Notes under the pieces: generated by a model
What the model was told of the DNA's origin: nothing
Seen by the model: the letters and a program-made list of their open reading frames with translations, nothing else
Databases searched by the model: none
Shown: piece by piece, positions 33,532 to 41,652 of the stretch
How positions within the stretch are numbered: the first letter of the stretch is position 1
How the letters are laid out: each line of letters starts with the position of its first letter
Source: Rhodococcus sp. IEGM 1409
GTDB taxonomy: Bacteria > Actinomycetota > Actinomycetes > Mycobacteriales > Mycobacteriaceae
Direction of reading: 5' to 3'
DNA length: 64,000 bases
Assembly (NCBI RefSeq): GCF_030056735.1
Contig: NZ_JASHKN010000006.1
Location: 1 to 64,000, forward strand
Made by a program: the position numbers and the translations under genes

Positions 33532-34290
33532 TCAGACACAGAGAACCTGGATCCCCTCGTCCCTCAACTCTGCCACCACGTCCTGAGGAGCCCCGACATC
33601 TGTGACCAACACGTCGATCCGATCGAGCGCACAAACGACCGCCAGTGCGGTACGAGTGAACTTGCTCGAATCGGCCATGGCGATCACTCGCGTAGACGAC
33701 GCCAGAGCAGCCCGTTTGACCGCCGCATCCTGCATGTCGTAGGCAGTAACCCCGCTCTTTCGACTCAGTCCGCAGCAGGTCAGCAAGACTGTGTCGAATC
33801 TCAGCGTAGCGAGGTTCTGCTCCACCATCGGACCCACCATGGAGGTCTCCCCACTACGGACCGTTCCCCCAGGCAGTAACAATCTCACCGTTGCAGCCTC
33901 CAAGAGAACGGGAATCGCGTGCGCCGCCAACGGCATCACGGTGACATTGCGGGACGACAACTCGTGGGCTGCTGCCAGCCCCGTCGTACCACCGTCGAGC
34001 AGCACTGCTTCACCATCGGCAATCAAATTGACTGCGGTGGCCGCGATTCGCGCCTTCTCCGCCGCCCCCTCCATCTCACGCAGGACGAACGGAAGCTCGT
34101 CACCACGCAACACTGCACTAACCGCACCACCGCGTACCCTTCGGAGCAGCCCGGCAGTTTCCAATTCGGCGAGATCTCGACGGATTGTGACCTCGGAAGT
34201 ATTCAGATCGCGTGCCAGATCTGCCACCGACACAGACTCGGAGGCCTTCAGAGCTCGCACTATCTCGACCTGTCTACCGTCAATCACCAT
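33532..34290 (-). CDS. DeoR/GlpR-family transcriptional regulator
   Basis: This 252-aa regulator has the DeoR HTH (VSVADLARDLNTSEVTIRRD, LETAGLLRRVRGGAV) and a sugar-phosphate sensing domain (DGEAVLLDGGTTGLAAAHEL). ATG 34290 is chosen (MVIDGRQVEIV); an ATG-like codon 15 bases upstream is less likely. Its promoter region carries TGATCATT repeats, and the same motif precedes the HAD gene 2 kb away. Probable role: repressor of sugar or polyol genes, released by a phosphorylated sugar. Confidence 0.87.
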   Translation of the reverse strand: MVIDGRQVEIVRALKASESVSVADLARDLNTSEVTIRRDLAELETAGLLRRVRGGAVSAVLRGDELPFVLREMEGAAEKARIAATAVNLIADGEAVLLDGGTTGLAAAHELSSRNVTVMPLAAHAIPVLLEAATVRLLLPGGTVRSGETSMVGPMVEQNLATLRFDTVLLTCCGLSRKSGVTAYDMQDAAVKRAALASSTRVIAMADSSKFTRTALAVVCALDRIDVLVTDVGAPQDVVAELRDEGIQVLCV

Positions 34291-34303
34291 GAGCGAATGA
34301 TAC

Positions 34304-34341
34304 ATTGATTTTGATCATTCGAACATCAAAGCTGATCATTT
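34304..34341. promoter_or_regulatory. Repeated TGATCATT operator of the DeoR gene
   Basis: TTTGATCATTCG (34310-34321) and GCTGATCATTT (34331-34341) are direct copies of a TGATCATT core 21 bp apart, with ATCAAAG between them. They lie just upstream of the DeoR start, as expected for an autoregulatory site. Confidence 0.55.
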
Positions 34342-34378
34342 ACCTTTCGTAGTCAGGCAAACGCAGGGAGCCCGCACA

Positions 34379-35278
34379 TCACCCCGCCTGGAGATCGGGG
34401 TTCCTGGCGACAATCTCATGCAAGGCATCGGTTATCGCCCGCACACGGGCCAATCTGATCAGCTCACGCGGGACAACGAGCCAGTACGACCTCCGAATTA
34501 CGAACTCGTCACGCAGCACCGGCACGAGGTCATCGTCGGTCGCGCCGATGTACGTCGGCAAGGGCGCGATTCCCACACCGTGCTTGACCGCCTCATAGTG
34601 ACCAGCGATGTTATTAGTCTGGATCTGCGCTCGCCCGGTGGGCAGTATCCGATCGAGAATACGCAGAGGTTCGACATCCAAGAACGCGTCCACATACCAG
34701 ACGAGCGTGTGATGTCGTAGGTCGTCCACCGACGAGATCGACTCGTGCGTCTCCAGATACCGACGCGAGGCGTAAAGCCGCAAGTTGTAGTCCGCAAGTT
34801 TGCTGACGACCACAGATCGGGGAGAGGGACGCTCCAATGTGACGGCGACGTCGAAATCCCGCCCGGTCAACACATCGTGGGTAGTCGAAGTCAGCACTTC
34901 GGTGAACAGATCCGGGTGCCGGGCACGGACAGAGCGCAGGCCTGGAACCAATACAAAGGCACCGAAGCCGTCTGGGGTCAGGATCCGGACAGTCCCGTTG
35001 AGGCTCGGCGACGCCGAGGCGGTCGTCTCACCGAGCGCAGAAAGAAGCGTCGACTCGATGCTCTCCGCATAGGGAACCAATCGCCTACCCGCCTCGGTCA
35101 GCTGCCAACCCGAGACGCCTCGATCGAAAAGTCTTGCACCCATGTCTTTTTCAAGCCTGGAGATCCTCCTGGAGACAGTGGTCTGATCGACCCCCAGCCG
35201 CTTCGACGTATCCGAGATACGTCCCGTGCGTGACAGTTCCAGCAAAAAGCGCAGGTTGTCAGAAGTGAACATCGCCAT
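34379..35278 (-). CDS. LysR family transcriptional regulator
   Basis: This 299-aa LysR protein has the N-terminal HTH DTSKRLGVDQTTVSRRISRL and a periplasmic-binding-like effector domain ending in SYWLVVPRELIRLARVRA. ATG 35278 (MAMFTSDNL) is favoured, with ATG 35272 two codons later as an alternative. It is divergent from the semialdehyde dehydrogenase/alcohol dehydrogenase pair, with a TGCAA-TTGCA dyad in the 108-bp gap, so it probably activates that operon when its substrate appears. Confidence 0.88.
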   Translation of the reverse strand: MAMFTSDNLRFLLELSRTGRISDTSKRLGVDQTTVSRRISRLEKDMGARLFDRGVSGWQLTEAGRRLVPYAESIESTLLSALGETTASASPSLNGTVRILTPDGFGAFVLVPGLRSVRARHPDLFTEVLTSTTHDVLTGRDFDVAVTLERPSPRSVVVSKLADYNLRLYASRRYLETHESISSVDDLRHHTLVWYVDAFLDVEPLRILDRILPTGRAQIQTNNIAGHYEAVKHGVGIAPLPTYIGATDDDLVPVLRDEFVIRRSYWLVVPRELIRLARVRAITDALHEIVARNPDLQAG

Positions 35279-35291
35279 CCCCGTTCTTAGC

Positions 35292-35303
35292 TGCAATTTT
35301 GCA
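35292..35303. promoter_or_regulatory. LysR-type box between lysR and mmsA
   Basis: TGCAATTTTGCA is a perfect 5-2-5 dyad (T-N10-A type), 14 bp upstream of the LysR start and 84 bp before the mmsA ATG. It is the clearest dyad in the divergent gap. Confidence 0.5.
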
Positions 35304-35386
35304 TTGAGTACTGCGATCTTACTTGTTGACGACGGCAATTCTGCGGCACAGACTCGAAGCAACCCCAGCCTCAGGAGTGAATAGTC

Positions 35387-36877
35387 ATGACTGTCATCGC
35401 ACATTGGATCGACAACAAGATCGCCCCCGGTTCGAGCGGAAACTCCGCTCCGGTCACGAACCCTGCGACGGGCGCCGTCACCGGCAGCGTCGCGCTCGCC
35501 AGCATGCATGACGCACGCGCCGTTATCGACGCTGCCGCTGCTGCGTTTCCCGATTGGCGCGACAGTTCGCTCGCCAAGCGCACCGCAGTCCTCTTCGCGT
35601 TCCGCGAACTGCTCAATGACCGCAAGCACGAACTCGCAGAGATCATCACCGCTGAGCACGGCAAGGTACTCTCCGACGCACTCGGTGAGGTGTCAAGGGG
35701 CCAGGAAGTCGTCGAATTCGCTTGTGGCATCGCGCACCTGCTCAAAGGCGGTATGACCGAGAATGCCTCGACGAACGTCGACGTCACCTCGATCCGTCAA
35801 CCACTCGGCCCCGTCGCGATAATCTCGCCGTTCAATTTCCCTGCGATGGTCCCGATGTGGTTTTTCCCCATCGCGATCGCCACCGGAAACACGGTCGTAC
35901 TCAAGCCGTCCGAAAAAGTTCCATCTGCTTCGCTGTGGATCGCGGCGCTCTGGGCCGAGGCAGGACTTCCGGCGGGCGTGTTCAACGTCCTGCAAGGCGA
36001 CAAGACAGCTGTCGACGAACTTCTGACCAACCCTGCGATCAAGGCCGTTTCGTTTGTCGGTTCAACCCCCATAGCCCAGTACGTCTACAGCACCGGCACC
36101 AGCCACGGAAAGCGCGTTCAGGCTCTCGGAGGAGCGAAGAACCACGCGATCGTCTTGCCTGACGCAGACCTCGATCTGGCGGCCGACGCCATGGTCAACG
36201 CCGGATTCGGCTCGGCCGGCGAGCGCTGCATGGCGATCTCGGCACTGGTCGCCGTCGGCGACATCGCCGATGAACTCGTTGGCAAGATCGCCGAGCGGAC
36301 CCGCACCCTGAAAACCGGTGACGGCACTAAGAACTCAGACATGGGTCCTCTGGTAACCAAGGCCCACCGCGACAAGGTCGCCTCCTACGTCGACGCCGGT
36401 GAGGCCGCCGGCGCGACGCTCGTCGTCGATGGCAGGCAAGTGCAGGCGAACGGTGGCGAGGGCGGATTCTGGCTCGGCCCGACCCTGATCGACCACGTCA
36501 CCACCGACATGAGCGTCTACACAGACGAAATCTTCGGCCCTGTGCTCTCGGTCGTGCGGGTGAACTCCTACGACGAAGCACTCGACCTGGTGAATTCGAG
36601 TGCATTCGGGAATGGCACCGCGATCTTCACCAATGACGGTGGCGCAGCACGTCGCTTCCAGAACGAGATCGAGGTCGGCATGGTCGGGATCAACGTCCCC
36701 ATTCCCGTCCCCATGGCCTACTACAGCTTCGGCGGTTGGAAGAACAGCCTGTTCGGCGACACGCACGCTCACGGTACCGAAGGTGTCCACTTCTTCACCC
36801 GTGGGAAGGTCGTCACTACCCGCTGGCTCGATCCCAGCCACGGCGGTATCAACCTCGGCTTTCCCGAAAACAGCTGA
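35387..36877 (+). CDS. mmsA: CoA-acylating (methyl)malonate-semialdehyde dehydrogenase
   Basis: This 496-aa aldehyde dehydrogenase is of the MmsA/IolA type. The CoA-dependent group is marked by ISPFNFPAMVPMWFFPIAIA, the catalytic Cys in GSAGERCMAISALVAV and a C-terminal YSFGGWKNSLFGD. It converts malonate or methylmalonate semialdehyde to acetyl- or propionyl-CoA, the last step of inositol, valine or beta-alanine breakdown. AGGAG precedes ATG 35387. It forms an operon with the Fe-alcohol dehydrogenase 45 bp downstream, under the divergent LysR regulator. Confidence 0.9.
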   Translation: MTVIAHWIDNKIAPGSSGNSAPVTNPATGAVTGSVALASMHDARAVIDAAAAAFPDWRDSSLAKRTAVLFAFRELLNDRKHELAEIITAEHGKVLSDALGEVSRGQEVVEFACGIAHLLKGGMTENASTNVDVTSIRQPLGPVAIISPFNFPAMVPMWFFPIAIATGNTVVLKPSEKVPSASLWIAALWAEAGLPAGVFNVLQGDKTAVDELLTNPAIKAVSFVGSTPIAQYVYSTGTSHGKRVQALGGAKNHAIVLPDADLDLAADAMVNAGFGSAGERCMAISALVAVGDIADELVGKIAERTRTLKTGDGTKNSDMGPLVTKAHRDKVASYVDAGEAAGATLVVDGRQVQANGGEGGFWLGPTLIDHVTTDMSVYTDEIFGPVLSVVRVNSYDEALDLVNSSAFGNGTAIFTNDGGAARRFQNEIEVGMVGINVPIPVPMAYYSFGGWKNSLFGDTHAHGTEGVHFFTRGKVVTTRWLDPSHGGINLGFPENS

Positions 36878-36922
36878 GAAATACTGGCAAAGAGACATAT
36901 TCACACCATTCGAAGGGCAGTC

Positions 36923-38086
36923 ATGGTCGCCAACATTTCATTTCCCCGGTTCTTGAAACTTGGTCCCGGGTCCGTCGAGAGTCTCGGCGAGGTGCTGACG
37001 GATCTGAACATCGAGCGTCCGCTTCTTGTCACCGACGCGTTCATGGTCAGCAACGGTTCAGCCGATCGATTGCTGAAGATCGTTGCAGCAGCAGGAAAGA
37101 AGGCCGCTCTCTTCTCCGAGACGGTTCCCGACCCCACTACCGATTCTCTACAGGCTGGTCTCGACGCTCTGACCGCCCACGATGCCGACTCGATCATCGG
37201 CTTCGGCGGCGGCAGCCCGATGGACACGGCAAAAGCACTTGCCGTCTTGTTCAAGCAGGGCGGCGCCATGCGCGATTTCAAAGCCCCTCGGGTGTACGCG
37301 GGGCCGGCGCTTCCGATCATCGCCATCCCGACGACGGCAGGAAGTGGCTCGGAAGCAACACAATTCACGATCATCACTGATGTTGCCACCGACGAGAAGA
37401 TGCTATGCCCCGGGCTTGCATTTCTTCCGATCGCCTCGATCGTCGATTCCGACCTCACGATGTCGATGCCGCCGAGACTGACGGCCGACACAGGTGTCGA
37501 CGCACTTACACACGCGATCGAGGCCTACGTCAGCAAGAAGGCAAACCCCATCTCGGACGGGCTCGCACTGTCTGCGATGAAGACAATCGGGGCCTACCTC
37601 TTGCGCGCGTACCGTGACGGCTCAGATCAAGAGGCACGCGAACAGATGATGCATGCTTCCACTCAGGCGGGTATGGCATTCTCCAATGCGAGCGTGTGTT
37701 TGGTACACGGGATGAGTCGTCCGATCGGCGCACATTTCCATGTGGCGCATGGACTTTCCAATGCGATGCTGCTTCCGGCGATCACCGCGTTCTCCATACC
37801 CGGGGCGCGTGATCGATACGCTGATTGCGCCAGGCAGCTGGGCGCGGCCGATCGCGGCGACTCAGACGAGGCGGCCTCGCACAAGCTGGTCGACTTCATC
37901 GATACTTTGTGCGTCGACGTAGAGGTACCCAGTCCGCGCACCTTCGGCATCGACGAGACCCGCTGGGAGGAGCTCATTCCACTGATGGCAGAACAGGCGT
38001 TGGCGTCGGGTTCTCCGTCGAACAACCCGGTGGTGCCCAGCGCACAGGAAATCGCCGAACTGTACCGGAAAGTCTATCGATCCTGA
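36923..38086 (+). CDS. Iron-containing (class III) alcohol dehydrogenase
   Basis: This 387-aa group III dehydrogenase has the NAD-binding GFGGGSPMDTAKALAV, the metal ligands in GVDALTHAIEAYVS (Asp and His) and two further His in the region GMSRPIGAHFHVAHGLSNA. Partnered with MmsA, it could oxidise a 3-hydroxyacid or 1,3-diol to malonate semialdehyde, or act on lactaldehyde-like products; the substrate is inferred from the neighbour only. The gene ends just before a strong bidirectional hairpin. Confidence 0.88.
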   Translation: MVANISFPRFLKLGPGSVESLGEVLTDLNIERPLLVTDAFMVSNGSADRLLKIVAAAGKKAALFSETVPDPTTDSLQAGLDALTAHDADSIIGFGGGSPMDTAKALAVLFKQGGAMRDFKAPRVYAGPALPIIAIPTTAGSGSEATQFTIITDVATDEKMLCPGLAFLPIASIVDSDLTMSMPPRLTADTGVDALTHAIEAYVSKKANPISDGLALSAMKTIGAYLLRAYRDGSDQEAREQMMHASTQAGMAFSNASVCLVHGMSRPIGAHFHVAHGLSNAMLLPAITAFSIPGARDRYADCARQLGAADRGDSDEAASHKLVDFIDTLCVDVEVPSPRTFGIDETRWEELIPLMAEQALASGSPSNNPVVPSAQEIAELYRKVYRS

Positions 38087-38093
38087 CCACTTC

Positions 38094-38136
38094 GGCCCGG
38101 TCAGCGTGGTCTCGTTCAGACTGTGCTGACCGGGCC
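38094..38136. terminator. Bidirectional hairpin between the Fe-ADH and LacI genes
   Basis: GGCCCGGTCAGC (38094-38105) pairs with GCTGACCGGGCC (38125-38136) over a 19-base loop. The right arm lies inside the last codons of the convergent LacI gene (…TGPV…), and its stop codon is in the loop, so coding and termination sequences overlap. Confidence 0.8.
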
Positions 38137-39171
38137 TGTCGAGTTTCGGACGATCAGCTTGGTTTTGAAGATTTTCTGCCTCCGCTTGGCGCCGTCGATA
38201 TTGTCGAGCAGCATGGAGGCTGCGGCGCGCCCCTTCTCCACCAGCGGTTGACGCACAGTGGTCAGATCCATGAGTTCGGCGATGGGGGCATCGTCGAATC
38301 CGACAACCGAAACAACCTCAGGTACTGGGATATTCATGCTACGGAGCACGCTCAAGGCAGCGACGGCAAAGACATCTGACGTCGTGGCTATTGCGGTCGG
38401 ATTCAGTTTCTCGACCATCGAGCGAACAGCACGGACGCCGCTGTCACGATCGATACCTGAAGCCTCGTAAACCTCGATCGAGATACCGGCATCTCCCCGT
38501 GCAGTTGCAGCATCGAAGTACCCGAGGATCCGATCTCGCTGGACCCGCTCGGAAGAGTGTTCGACAACTGCCTTGGAGATCGACCCGTCGGTGCCACCGA
38601 TGTTCAAACGTTCGCAGACCACACCGATTCTTCGGTGCCCGAGATCCAAGAGATGGGCCATCTGCTTGAATCCCGCAGCGCGATCATCGATTCCGATGAA
38701 CGGCAAGCCGCAGTCCGCGGGCGAATCGATCGCAACTGCCGGCGTCCCGGAGTGAATCAGGGCCGCAATGATCGGATGGGTAGGAGTCACATTGTGCAGG
38801 ACTACTCCGTCAACCAAACCTCTGACCGCGGGAGAATTGAATCCTTCTTCCCTACTGGAGACTAACGGCAACAAAGTGAGGGCAACGTCGGCGAGTTCGT
38901 TGACTTCGACTACCCCCTTCATCAACAGCATGGTCGACGGGTCTTCCAGGGCGTGCCCCAACGACTCCATCACCATGATGCCTACCGCTCCGACTCGGCC
39001 GGAACGGAGGCTACTGCCGACGATGTTCGGCCCGGCATAGGACAGAGACTGAGCGACTGCGTAGATGTGATCACGCTGCGATGCAGAAACTTTCGGAGAG
39101 TTACTGAACGCGTATGAGACAGCAGCTTGCGAAACACCTGCTGCCCGCGCCACGTCCTTCATCGTAACCAC
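38116..39171 (-). CDS. LacI family transcriptional regulator
   Basis: This 351-aa regulator begins with MKDVARAAGVSQAAVSYAFS, the LacI HTH with the YAF hinge helix region, followed by a sugar-binding domain (VVSVVGFDDAPIAELMDLTT). I chose GTG 39171, which has GGGGAG nine bases upstream and puts the HTH near the N-terminus; a longer form from 39204 is possible. It is convergent with the Fe-ADH gene. Its likely targets are the sugar-catabolism operons in this region; a 16-bp palindrome lies 105 bp upstream. Confidence 0.87.
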   Translation of the reverse strand: MVTMKDVARAAGVSQAAVSYAFSNSPKVSASQRDHIYAVAQSLSYAGPNIVGSSLRSGRVGAVGIMVMESLGHALEDPSTMLLMKGVVEVNELADVALTLLPLVSSREEGFNSPAVRGLVDGVVLHNVTPTHPIIAALIHSGTPAVAIDSPADCGLPFIGIDDRAAGFKQMAHLLDLGHRRIGVVCERLNIGGTDGSISKAVVEHSSERVQRDRILGYFDAATARGDAGISIEVYEASGIDRDSGVRAVRSMVEKLNPTAIATTSDVFAVAALSVLRSMNIPVPEVVSVVGFDDAPIAELMDLTTVRQPLVEKGRAAASMLLDNIDGAKRRQKIFKTKLIVRNSTGPVSTV

Positions 39172-39275
39172 TGAAGCCGACTCCCCTTGCTCCTGACACA
39201 TCACCCCGACATGACCCTTGACGGTCTCACGAATTCTATCGTGGTCCTATTTCAACTGAGTGTTGGCTTCGGTTG

Positions 39276-39291
39276 AACTGTGATCACAGTT
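39276..39291. promoter_or_regulatory. 16-bp palindrome upstream of the LacI gene
   Basis: AACTGTGATCACAGTT is a perfect dyad in the gap upstream of lacI. A second weaker dyad TTCAAC (39251-39256) and GTTGAA (39272-39277) overlaps it. Either could be the LacI operator. Confidence 0.5.
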
Positions 39292-39562
39292 GGTGGTGTT
39301 CACACAATCGCCCGCACTGGACTGCATGCCTCCAAGTCCGGCGGATCCCGCGGATGAATTCGATTGGGTACGGCGCCTTCGCGTTCCGCCCCAAACAGTT
39401 GGTGTCGAGCTGGCCGCAGAGATGACATCGAGCTTGTGCGCCTACCGTTTCGAACACTTGGGGCATTGGCAACGAGGAACCGATATGGCGACACGTGACA
39501 CAGATGTAACCCGCTTCGTCCACAATGCGATGGCCAGTCATTTTTCGTCCGAATCCTGTCAT
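39284..39562 (-). CDS. Possible small zinc-ribbon protein
   Basis: A 92-codon frame with two CxxC knuckles (YICVTCRHIGSS and ARCHLCGQLDTNC) spaced like a zinc ribbon. It lies in the 592-bp gap between the LacI and PucR genes. There is no clear ribosome site at ATG 39560-39562, and the 3' end runs over the lacI upstream dyad. It could be real, a remnant, or chance. The remaining part of this gap (39563-39763) is A/T-richer and holds no gene I can support. Confidence 0.35.
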   Translation of the reverse strand: MTGFGRKMTGHRIVDEAGYICVTCRHIGSSLPMPQVFETVGAQARCHLCGQLDTNCLGRNAKAPYPIEFIRGIRRTWRHAVQCGRLCEHHQL

Positions 39563-39763
39563 ACCCGCGAGGCTCGCCTTCTCGACACACGCCGAGAACG
39601 GCCTCGAGTTCAGTTTCTTTCAGCGTAGGACCTGGTCAAATCATGCGCGATGTGCACCAAGGGCATTTCACTCCGCCATATGTGCACACAGTGAGCATTG
39701 CAAAATCTTCAAATATCCTTCGACTTAGGTCGATACGGACAGATGTCGATTGTCGGTTCTCAT

Positions 39764-41305
39764 TCAGCGCCTCTTCGAGAATCTGGACGAGCTGACTGCC
39801 GAGCCCTCTAGCAATTCAAGCCCCTTGACCGCCAAAAGAAGGCGCTGACGCGTTTCCGGCTCGTCGAGGGATTTGCCGAGAATCTTCGAGATCCGCTCCA
39901 GCCTGTTGTACAAAGTTCTGCGCTGGACGTAAAGCTTGTCCGCCGCTTCAGTCTTACGTCCGTCGACGCTGAGAAATGCACGCAGCGTTGGCAACAGAGC
40001 ACTCGCCGACTGCGCGTCTTTCGTCAACAACGGACCCAGCTCGTCCTCTACGAAGTTCGCTAGTTCGGGCCCCTGCGCAAGGGTCACCAAGATTCTCTCG
40101 ACTCCGAGTTCGTCGAAGTAGAGGACGCTGCCGGATGCACGGGCGACCGCCGCCGCGCTGCGCGCTTGAGTGAGCGCGACCGCGACCATGTCGCGTGAAA
40201 CCGCCCGACTCACACCAACACCGGCGTTGACGACACCGACCAGATCCTCGATGTCAGGAGGGGAACTACTTACTTCTGGTGCCACGGTGACGATGTAATC
40301 CCCCATGTCGGCACTGATGGCGTTGGGGCTGGTCTTACGCTTCGGTCGGTTGCCGGTAGAATCATCACGAATGTTCTTGTTGGCAACGAACACTCGCATC
40401 AGGCCAGATCCGAGCCGATACCCCAGACGACTGGCCTGCTTCACGAACTCATCGCCGGAAATTTCTCCCAGCATCAGGTGTGTCATCAATGCGGTACTGC
40501 GCTGATCGTCACGCGCCTCGCGGCTACGATCGGTGAGAAGCGAGATCGCGATCGCTGCTGCTGCCCGCTCCGCCGCGAATTCAGCAGAGACCTGCACGTT
40601 CGGCGACTGGCCCTGGAGCACGTGTATCCACCCCCACGGTTGACCACGCATGACGACGGGCCTTCGGACACAATCAGTTTCATTGTCGTGGGATACTCTG
40701 GCGTGACGATTCCACTCGTCGTCGTCGAACTCGACGCCGTCGATCGAAAAGTACACGGTCACTCTGTGGGCGATATTTTCCAGGACCACCGTACTGTCAG
40801 TCAGCCCCGCCAGCGTCTCGACGATTGCAAGATGATCTGCGCCATCGAGCAACAGTCCGGAGAACGTTGCTTCTACCTCACGCTCGCGAGTTAGGCTTCG
40901 TAGTCGAGTTTCGGTCAGAATCTCGTGCACTTGTGCCGACACCCCGGCAAACGACACTTCGCGAGCCAAGGCGATTACCGGAAGCAGCATTTGCTGGGCT
41001 TCCTGCACAACAGCTTCAGGAACTCGATCGAACATGCGACCGGATTCTTCGATCACCAGTGCTGCCGCACCGGCTCGAGAAACCGCCTTCACGTAAGCGC
41101 GCTGCTCAGCTTCTGTTTCCCCTATACCGAGGCCCGCCGTCAGCAACAATTCGCCGCCGCTGAGAAATCCTGCGATATCGGGAATCTCGGACGAGTGAAC
41201 CCATCGGACTTCGCGTTGATCCAGATCCGTTCCGTTGGTGAGTACGTGAGGACCGGCCGCGCGGATCAGTGAGAGTTCCAGAGCGTCCGCAACCGTGAAA
41301 GACAT
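39764..41305 (-). CDS. PucR family transcriptional regulator
   Basis: This 513-aa PucR-type regulator has an N-terminal PucR domain (SFTVADALELSLIRAAGPHV, GFLSGGELLLTAGLGIG), a central GGDEF-like/CdaR region, and the C-terminal HTH_30 (FLSVDGRKTEAADKLYVQRR, TLYNRLERISKILGKSLDEP). ATG 41305 is used (MSFTVADAL). It is divergent from the sugar ABC transporter operon and is the best candidate for its specific regulator. Inducer unknown. Confidence 0.88.
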   Translation of the reverse strand: MSFTVADALELSLIRAAGPHVLTNGTDLDQREVRWVHSSEIPDIAGFLSGGELLLTAGLGIGETEAEQRAYVKAVSRAGAAALVIEESGRMFDRVPEAVVQEAQQMLLPVIALAREVSFAGVSAQVHEILTETRLRSLTREREVEATFSGLLLDGADHLAIVETLAGLTDSTVVLENIAHRVTVYFSIDGVEFDDDEWNRHARVSHDNETDCVRRPVVMRGQPWGWIHVLQGQSPNVQVSAEFAAERAAAAIAISLLTDRSREARDDQRSTALMTHLMLGEISGDEFVKQASRLGYRLGSGLMRVFVANKNIRDDSTGNRPKRKTSPNAISADMGDYIVTVAPEVSSSPPDIEDLVGVVNAGVGVSRAVSRDMVAVALTQARSAAAVARASGSVLYFDELGVERILVTLAQGPELANFVEDELGPLLTKDAQSASALLPTLRAFLSVDGRKTEAADKLYVQRRTLYNRLERISKILGKSLDEPETRQRLLLAVKGLELLEGSAVSSSRFSKRR

Positions 41306-41652
41306 GTCAAAGACACTACACAAAACGTGTCGTCCAGCCGAGACATCTTTCCCGCCTTGCGTCTAGCTGTGAATGCAGTCACAGGACAGTATTTCTACAA
41401 CCCCAGGGCTTCGCCAGGGGTCGTCAAACAGAGTTGAGACACATGGCGCTCCCGCTTCCTACCTGTCCGAAGATTTGTTTCAGCGCCCATATACGCCCGG
41501 CCCACCGTCCGAGTCATCGCTACCGGTTCACGAACCGAACGCGAACTGCAGGGCACCGATCCGAATCTCGACACGCACAACGCCGTGCGCCCGGACGAGC
41601 TGATTCCGCTCTTTCGACCGAACACCGACACACCCTTTTCGAGGAGTCCTCA
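41306..41652. other. Divergent promoter region of the PucR and ABC importer genes
   Basis: This 347-bp gap contains GACAC...GTGTC half-sites near the PucR start (41312-41328) and a perfect CRP-type site (separate entry). No protein-coding frame in it looks real. The importer start has AGGAG at 41642-41646. Confidence 0.6.
41368..41383. promoter_or_regulatory. CRP/GlxR-type binding site upstream of the sugar importer
   Basis: TGTGAATGCAGTCACA fits the TGTGA-N6-TCACA consensus of CRP/GlxR-family regulators exactly and extends by one more base pair on each side (C...G). It lies 270 bp before the permease ATG, in the promoter region shared with the PucR gene. This suggests carbon-catabolite control. 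Confidence 0.65.

Noticed and set aside
39276-39291. CRP site at the LacI upstream palindrome
   Set aside because: TGTGATCACA has no six-base spacer between half-sites, unlike the true CRP-type site at 41368.
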